Below, piece by piece: positions 58,172 to 63,008 of a stretch of DNA of 63,008 nt. How positions within the stretch are numbered: position 1 is the first letter of the stretch; every line of letters starts with the position of its first letter. Under the pieces are notes generated by a model. That model searched no databases. It was not told where the DNA came from and saw only the letters and a program-made list of their open reading frames with translations. A program made the translations under genes and the position numbers. Location: positions 1 to 63,008 of the forward strand of contig JADBYQ010000026.1 of assembly GCA_020402945.1 (NCBI GenBank). The letters are read 5' to 3'. Source of the stretch: Cytophagales bacterium (lineage in GTDB: Bacteria > Bacteroidota > Bacteroidia > Cytophagales > Cyclobacteriaceae).

Positions 58172-61100
58172 ATGGAAAAATTACTTACACGCCTTCGGGA
58201 GGTAAACGTCAAGGTTAAAGTTGAACAAGGCGACCTCAAATTAGAATTGCCGAAAGGTATTGATACCACTGAAATCCTAGCTGAAGTTAAGGCGAAAAAA
58301 AAGGAATTAATTGAATTCATCAATAAGCGACAGGCGTTATTTAACAACTCCTTTACGATCAATAAGACTTCGGAAGCAGACTATTACACGCTATCGGCTG
58401 CTCAGAAGCAATTGTATTTTTTGCATGCCTTCGACAAGTCTACGGTTGCTTACAACATGCCATATGTTGTTGAATTGGCGGGCGCTATTGAAAGATCAAA
58501 GATAGAAGATGCTTTTAAAAAATTGATTGGACGGCATGAGAGTCTACGTACCTGCATCGCCACACCCAACGGCGAGGCCATGCAGCAAGTGTTGGCTGAC
58601 GTTTCTTTTTCATTGGAATATGCGGAGGCAGAGAGAAGTGAGGTAGAAGGTATAATAAGGAAATTTATTCGTCCGTTTTATTTGGAAACAGCGCCGCTGA
58701 TGCGCGCCGGTTTGGTAAAATTGTCTCGTCAATCTCATCTGTTAATGGTTGATATGCATCACCTTATTAATGATGGAATGTCGCAAGAAATTTTGATGAA
58801 AGACTTCGCTGCATTGTATAGTGGGCAATCACTTCTTCCATTGAACTTGCAGTATAAAGACTATGCCGCATGGCAGCAGTGTTCGGAACAGCAAGTCAAA
58901 CTAAAAAGTCAGCGTGACTTCTGGCTAAATGAATTCGACGATGATGTGAAAGTCTTTGAATTGCCAACCGATTTTACAAGACCATTGATAAAAGGTTACG
59001 GTGGAGATAGCTATACGTTTTCGCTCAGCAAAGCGCAGACTCTTCAACTCAGGCGTTTGGGAGATGAGGCAGGCACCACCATGTTCATGACAGTATTATC
59101 CGTCTTTAATATTCTGTTATGCAAATTAAGTAATCAAGATGATGTTACTATAGGTACGCCAGTAGCGGGGAGGGATCATTCTGATCTGGAAAACATTGTC
59201 GGAATGTTTTCCAATACACTTGCTATCAGGAACAAACTACATGGAGGGCTAACTTTTAAAGAATTTTTGCAGAATGTCAGGGAAAAGTGTTTGTCGTGTT
59301 TTGAAAATCAATCCTATCCATATGTTGAATTAATAGAAGCTCTAAAAGTGCCGAGGGATACCAGCCGTAATCCATTGTTTGATGTTATGTTCACGTTTGA
59401 GAATTTCAAAACGGAACCAATTGGAATTGCGGGCCTTCACCTTAAACCTTTTGCCAGTAGTTATAAGTCATCAAAATTTGATCTAGAACTCATTGCAACG
59501 GAGGTTAACGATGAATTATTTTTTACACTTGACTATGCCACTGACTTATTTAGGCGGCCTACCGTCGAGCGGTTTGCTAATTATTTCAAGAGCATTGTTG
59601 CAACAGTGGTCAATAATGCCAACACGCAGCTGTCACGCATTGATATATTGGATGCCGCGGAACGCGAAACGATATTGCGTAAGTTCAACAATACAAAATT
59701 TGAGTTTCCTGTCAATGAAACGTTTGTTGATCTGTTTGAACAGCAGGCAGCGTTTTCGCCTAGTGCGGTTGCAGTAGCTGACCAGTCGCAACAGCTAACA
59801 TATGTTGAACTGAACGGACGTGCCAATCAGCTCGCGTATGCGTTGCTCGCAAAAGGATTGACGCATGAAATGCCTGTCATTGTATTGGCTGATCGTTCTG
59901 TAGAGATGTTAGCTGGATTCATTGGCATTTTGAAGGCTGGAGGTGCGTACGTACCACTGTCACCTCAATTTCCGACATCGCGAATTGTTGAGGTGTTTGC
60001 AGACGCTCAGCCCAAATTTTTGATAACAACTTCCATCGTTCTCAGAAAAGAATTGCTTCAATCACTCCACCAAGTGGTTCCTCAATTACATGTTATTTGC
60101 CTCGATTACCTAGCCAATAAAAGTGAACTATACAGTGCAGGACCGCAAGAACAATTGATACTTGAAAGTGAACGCAACTACGGGTGGATAACATTTGCAG
60201 ACAGAAGTGATTGTCGAAAATTTCCGGACATAAACCCGGGAATTGAGATCTCAACCGACAACCTGGCCTACATACTCTACACATCAGGATCTACTGGCAA
60301 ACCCAAAGGCGTAATGATTGAACATGCCGGAATGTTAAACCACTTGTTAGCTAAGCGCGATGCACTGTACTTGTGCGGGTCAAGTATAGTGGCACAAAAT
60401 GCTTCCGAAACTTTTGATATCTCCATCTGGCAATTTTTGTCTGCGCTTGTTGTTGGCGGAAAGACATTAATCTATTCTAAAGATTGTGTCTTGGATCCTG
60501 AAAAATTCTTAGAACTGATTGCGTCCGATGGCGTGACAATTTTAGAAGTTGTTCCGTCCTATCTTTCTGTACTGTTAGGATACGTTGAAGACGGAAGAGC
60601 AAATAATGTATTTGCAAAATTGGCATATCTGCTGGTGACAGGGGAAACATTGCAGAAGCCATTAGTAGAACGTTGGTTTGCCCAATGTCCGACAATCAAA
60701 ATGGTGAATGCGTATGGACCGACAGAAGCATCCGATGATATTACACACTGTGTTTTAGATAAAGTACCGGTTGAGAGCACGATTCCGATAGGTAAGGTAT
60801 TGCCTAATCTTAAGATATATATAGTAGATGCGAACATGCAACTATGCCCTGTTGGTGTAAAAGGTGAAATTATGGTCTCAGGCATCGGCGTTGGCCGTGG
60901 TTATTTGAATCAACCTGAAAAGACTGCTGCCGTGTTTCTATACGATCCTTTTAGTGATGAAAAAGCAACACGAATGTATCGGACGGGTGATGTTGGTCGA
61001 TGGCTGCCGGATGGAAACATCGAATTTTTTGGAAGAAAGGATGCTCAAGTAAAAATCAACGGCCACCGCATAGAATTGGGAGAGATTGAGAGCCGATTGA

Positions 61101-63008
61101 CAAGTCACGAGCGAATTTTGGAGGCGACTGTGTTAGTGAAGCACAGCCAGGGTAATAATTATCTGGTTGGTTATTACGTATCGAAGGAGCCCCTTGTGAA
61201 TGCAGATTTGCGTGCCTTCCTCTCAAGTAAATTGCCTGACTACATGGTGCCAGGTTATTACATACACATGGATGAATTTCCGGTAACATTGAGTGGTAAG
61301 GTAGATCGTAAGAAACTACCAGATCCGGAACTGAATGCCGGAAATGATTATGCAGCACCGTCAAACAAGATCGAAGAAGTTTTGGTGGAGATATGGAGCG
61401 AAGTTTTGAAACTTGATAGAGAAAAAATTGGCGTCACCGCCAATTTTTTCGAGTTAGGTGGACATTCATTACGTGCAACAACGCTAGTAAATAAAATTTC
61501 CAAGAAATTAAATGTTGACGTTCCGTTAAAGGAGGTATTTACCCATTCGGATATCAAGGCTTTGGGATTGTTTATACAATCAGCTGGCAAATCTCTACAT
61601 ACTGGAATTGAAAGAGCTGCGCCACAAGAATTTTATCCATTGTCATCAGCCCAGAACCGGCTTTATTTCATACACGCCTTTGACCCAACTTCGCTGGCGT
61701 ATAACATTCTTTACGCTGTCAAACTAACGGGCACGTTAGACAAAGAACGGGTTAGATCAGCATTCAATGATTTAATTCAGCGACACGAAAGTTTGCGTAC
61801 ATGCTTCATTGCTGTAGAGGGTAGGCCAGTGCAGAAAATATTGGATCAGACGTCATTTTCTATTGAGTATTACGAGAGTACTGAGGTGGAAGCGAAGTCT
61901 ATCATAAAAAGATTTGTCCGCCCTTTTGATCTAACCATGGCGCCGCTGATTCGTGTGGGCTTGGTCAAAATTGACGAGCAGTCGCACTTGCTATTGGTAG
62001 ATATGCATCACATTGTCACAGATGGAGTGTCGTTAGGTGTGCTTATCAAAGATTTTATGGCGTTGTATAACAACGAACAACTTCCTTCGCTGGAATTGCA
62101 CTACAAAGATTATGCAACATGGCAGCAAAGTCCCATTCAAAAGGCTTCAATGTCGAGTCACCGCGACTTTTGGATAAAGGAAATTTCAGAGCCGACTAGT
62201 GTTCTTGATCTACCGGCAGATTTCCCAAGACCAGTCGTGAAACGTTATGTAGGAAGTAATAAATTGTTTGTACTTAACAAGCAAGATACCGGAAAGTTAA
62301 TCGCACTGAGTGAAAAAGCAGATGCTACCATGTTCATTACCGTACTCGCGTTGATTAATGTTCTGCTGAGTAAGCTTAGTAATCAAGAAGATGTAACGGT
62401 TGGTACACAGGTGGCCGGCAGGAATCATGCAGACGTCGAGCAGGTTATCGGTGTGTTTTTAAACGCGCTACCACTTAGAAATTATCCTAAAGGCGACTTG
62501 ACTTTCCAATCGTTTTTGCATGATGTGAGGGAGAAAACTTTATCTTGTTTTGAACATCAATCGTATCCTTACGAAGAATTAATTGATGCATTGGGACTTG
62601 AGCGCGACGCTAGCCGCAATCCACTTTTCGATGTGATGTTCATGTATCAAAACTTTGAGTTGGAAGAACTGATCATACCCGGCTTGAAGCTTACGCCTTA
62701 TGAACACGGTAACAGCGTAGCAAAGCTTGATCTTACCTTAACCGCTGAAATGTTTGAAGGGCAATTGCACCTGAATGTTGAGTATGCTACAGACCTGTTT
62801 GCGCCGCAGACTATCGATAGGTTTGTCGCGTCTTTCCAGCGCATTGTGACAGAGGTGGTTGCTAATGCCAATAAGAAGCTTTCCCAGATTAATATATTGT
62901 CAGAGGAAGAGAGGCATCAGTTGTTATATGATTTCAACAACACCTCCTTTTCTTATCCATCGGAGAAGACCATAGTGGATCTTTTTGAAGACCAGGTGAA
63001 TCAACATC
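58172..63008 (+). CDS. NRPS: TubC-type docking-C-A-PCP-C-A... (incomplete at the window end)
   Basis: Open from the ATG at 58172 to the window edge, at least 1612 residues. Residues 1-50 (MEKLLTRLREVNVKVKVEQG, then LKLELPKGI and an AKKKELIEFI helix) are a TubC-type N-terminal docking domain. Then: C (LSAAQKQLYFLHAFD, HHLINDG with H196), A (YTSGSTGKPKG at 703, FDISIWQFL with D749, A5 YGPTEASDD, YRTGDVGRWL, LSGKVDRKKL), PCP (LGGHS, S1099), C (LSSAQNRLYFIHAFD, HHIVTDG with H1279) and the first residues of another A domain at the edge. The first A code is DIWELTADDK by my GrsA alignment; I do not recognise its substrate. The rest, and any thioesterase, lie beyond the window. Confidence 0.94.
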   Translation, partial: MEKLLTRLREVNVKVKVEQGDLKLELPKGIDTTEILAEVKAKKKELIEFINKRQALFNNSFTINKTSEADYYTLSAAQKQLYFLHAFDKSTVAYNMPYVVELAGAIERSKIEDAFKKLIGRHESLRTCIATPNGEAMQQVLADVSFSLEYAEAERSEVEGIIRKFIRPFYLETAPLMRAGLVKLSRQSHLLMVDMHHLINDGMSQEILMKDFAALYSGQSLLPLNLQYKDYAAWQQCSEQQVKLKSQRDFWLNEFDDDVKVFELPTDFTRPLIKGYGGDSYTFSLSKAQTLQLRRLGDEAGTTMFMTVLSVFNILLCKLSNQDDVTIGTPVAGRDHSDLENIVGMFSNTLAIRNKLHGGLTFKEFLQNVREKCLSCFENQSYPYVELIEALKVPRDTSRNPLFDVMFTFENFKTEPIGIAGLHLKPFASSYKSSKFDLELIATEVNDELFFTLDYATDLFRRPTVERFANYFKSIVATVVNNANTQLSRIDILDAAERETILRKFNNTKFEFPVNETFVDLFEQQAAFSPSAVAVADQSQQLTYVELNGRANQLAYALLAKGLTHEMPVIVLADRSVEMLAGFIGILKAGGAYVPLSPQFPTSRIVEVFADAQPKFLITTSIVLRKELLQSLHQVVPQLHVICLDYLANKSELYSAGPQEQLILESERNYGWITFADRSDCRKFPDINPGIEISTDNLAYILYTSGSTGKPKGVMIEHAGMLNHLLAKRDALYLCGSSIVAQNASETFDISIWQFLSALVVGGKTLIYSKDCVLDPEKFLELIASDGVTILEVVPSYLSVLLGYVEDGRANNVFAKLAYLLVTGETLQKPLVERWFAQCPTIKMVNAYGPTEASDDITHCVLDKVPVESTIPIGKVLPNLKIYIVDANMQLCPVGVKGEIMVSGIGVGRGYLNQPEKTAAVFLYDPFSDEKATRMYRTGDVGRWLPDGNIEFFGRKDAQVKINGHRIELGEIESRLTSHERILEATVLVKHSQGNNYLVGYYVSKEPLVNADLRAFLSSKLPDYMVPGYYIHMDEFPVTLSGKVDRKKLPDPELNAGNDYAAPSNKIEEVLVEIWSEVLKLDREKIGVTANFFELGGHSLRATTLVNKISKKLNVDVPLKEVFTHSDIKALGLFIQSAGKSLHTGIERAAPQEFYPLSSAQNRLYFIHAFDPTSLAYNILYAVKLTGTLDKERVRSAFNDLIQRHESLRTCFIAVEGRPVQKILDQTSFSIEYYESTEVEAKSIIKRFVRPFDLTMAPLIRVGLVKIDEQSHLLLVDMHHIVTDGVSLGVLIKDFMALYNNEQLPSLELHYKDYATWQQSPIQKASMSSHRDFWIKEISEPTSVLDLPADFPRPVVKRYVGSNKLFVLNKQDTGKLIALSEKADATMFITVLALINVLLSKLSNQEDVTVGTQVAGRNHADVEQVIGVFLNALPLRNYPKGDLTFQSFLHDVREKTLSCFEHQSYPYEELIDALGLERDASRNPLFDVMFMYQNFELEELIIPGLKLTPYEHGNSVAKLDLTLTAEMFEGQLHLNVEYATDLFAPQTIDRFVASFQRIVTEVVANANKKLSQINILSEEERHQLLYDFNNTSFSYPSEKTIVDLFEDQVNQH

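Noticed and set aside
7859-63008. Identity with the colibactin or zwittermicin cluster
   Set aside because: The prodrug cap and Dap logic are shared, but the gene order, the beta-Ala module with its insert and the five PKS modules do not match either cluster as I know them.
1-63008. CRISPR arrays, tRNA or rRNA genes
   Set aside because: No regularly spaced repeats, tRNA cloverleaf or rRNA sequence was noticed on either strand.

Overview
The window looks like chromosomal DNA of a Bacteroidota bacterium, perhaps of the Cytophagales/Chitinophagales kind. The grounds are moderate-to-low GC, UpxY-type NusG paralogues, a stand-alone 790-residue FtsX/MacB-type permease, a lipoprotein with a Bacteroidota-like start, a TTG-N19-TAnnTTTG promoter and no obvious Shine-Dalgarno sites. 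The genus assignment is inference. No tRNA, rRNA or CRISPR array was seen.

Left part (1-7.3 kb). This is a patchwork: the tail of a transposase-like protein, an intact UpxY/NusG-like antiterminator (463-978), a truncated and frameshifted UPF0173 metallo-hydrolase remnant, an Sfp-type phosphopantetheinyl transferase on the minus strand (1338-1982), and three GT4 glycosyltransferases (2865-6952). Decayed coding remnants on both strands lie between them.

Right part (7.3 kb to the window end). One very long, all-plus-strand NRPS/PKS locus. A Bacteroidota-type promoter (7030-7060) is followed by a leader with a perfect 10-bp hairpin and four TGTCTG repeats, then a second, broken NusG-like gene (7324-7823), then the assembly line. 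The order is: AL-ACP-C-A(Asn)-PCP-E; SbnA- and SbnB-like enzymes for L-2,3-diaminopropionate; an FtsX-type permease; C-A(beta-Ala)-PCP with a complete PLP decarboxylase inside the A domain; a secreted serine beta-lactamase-fold peptidase; a lipoprotein; C-A-PCP; KS-AT-KR-ACP; KS-(dead AT)-ACP; KS-AT-KR-DH-ACP; KS-AT-KR-ACP-C-A(Val/Ile-like)-PCP; KS-AT-KR-ACP-C-A(Ser)-PCP; and TubC-type docking-C-A-PCP-C-A..., which runs off the window end. No thioesterase is in view, so the cluster continues to the right.

How the genes may work together (inference). A fatty acid is activated by the AL domain and joined to Asn, which the E domain turns into D-Asn. N-acyl-D-Asn is the known prodrug cap of colibactin, xenocoumacin and zwittermicin, and the secreted S12-type peptidase is a candidate for removing it during export. 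The interrupted A domain carries a beta-alanine-like specificity code, and its insert resembles aspartate 1-decarboxylase (PanP), so the module may make its own beta-alanine from aspartate. SbnA/SbnB supply diaminopropionate, perhaps to the A domain at 26139-29309. I recognise no known cluster with this exact set. The decarboxylase-interrupted A domain and the prodrug logic in a Bacteroidota-like background are the most notable points.
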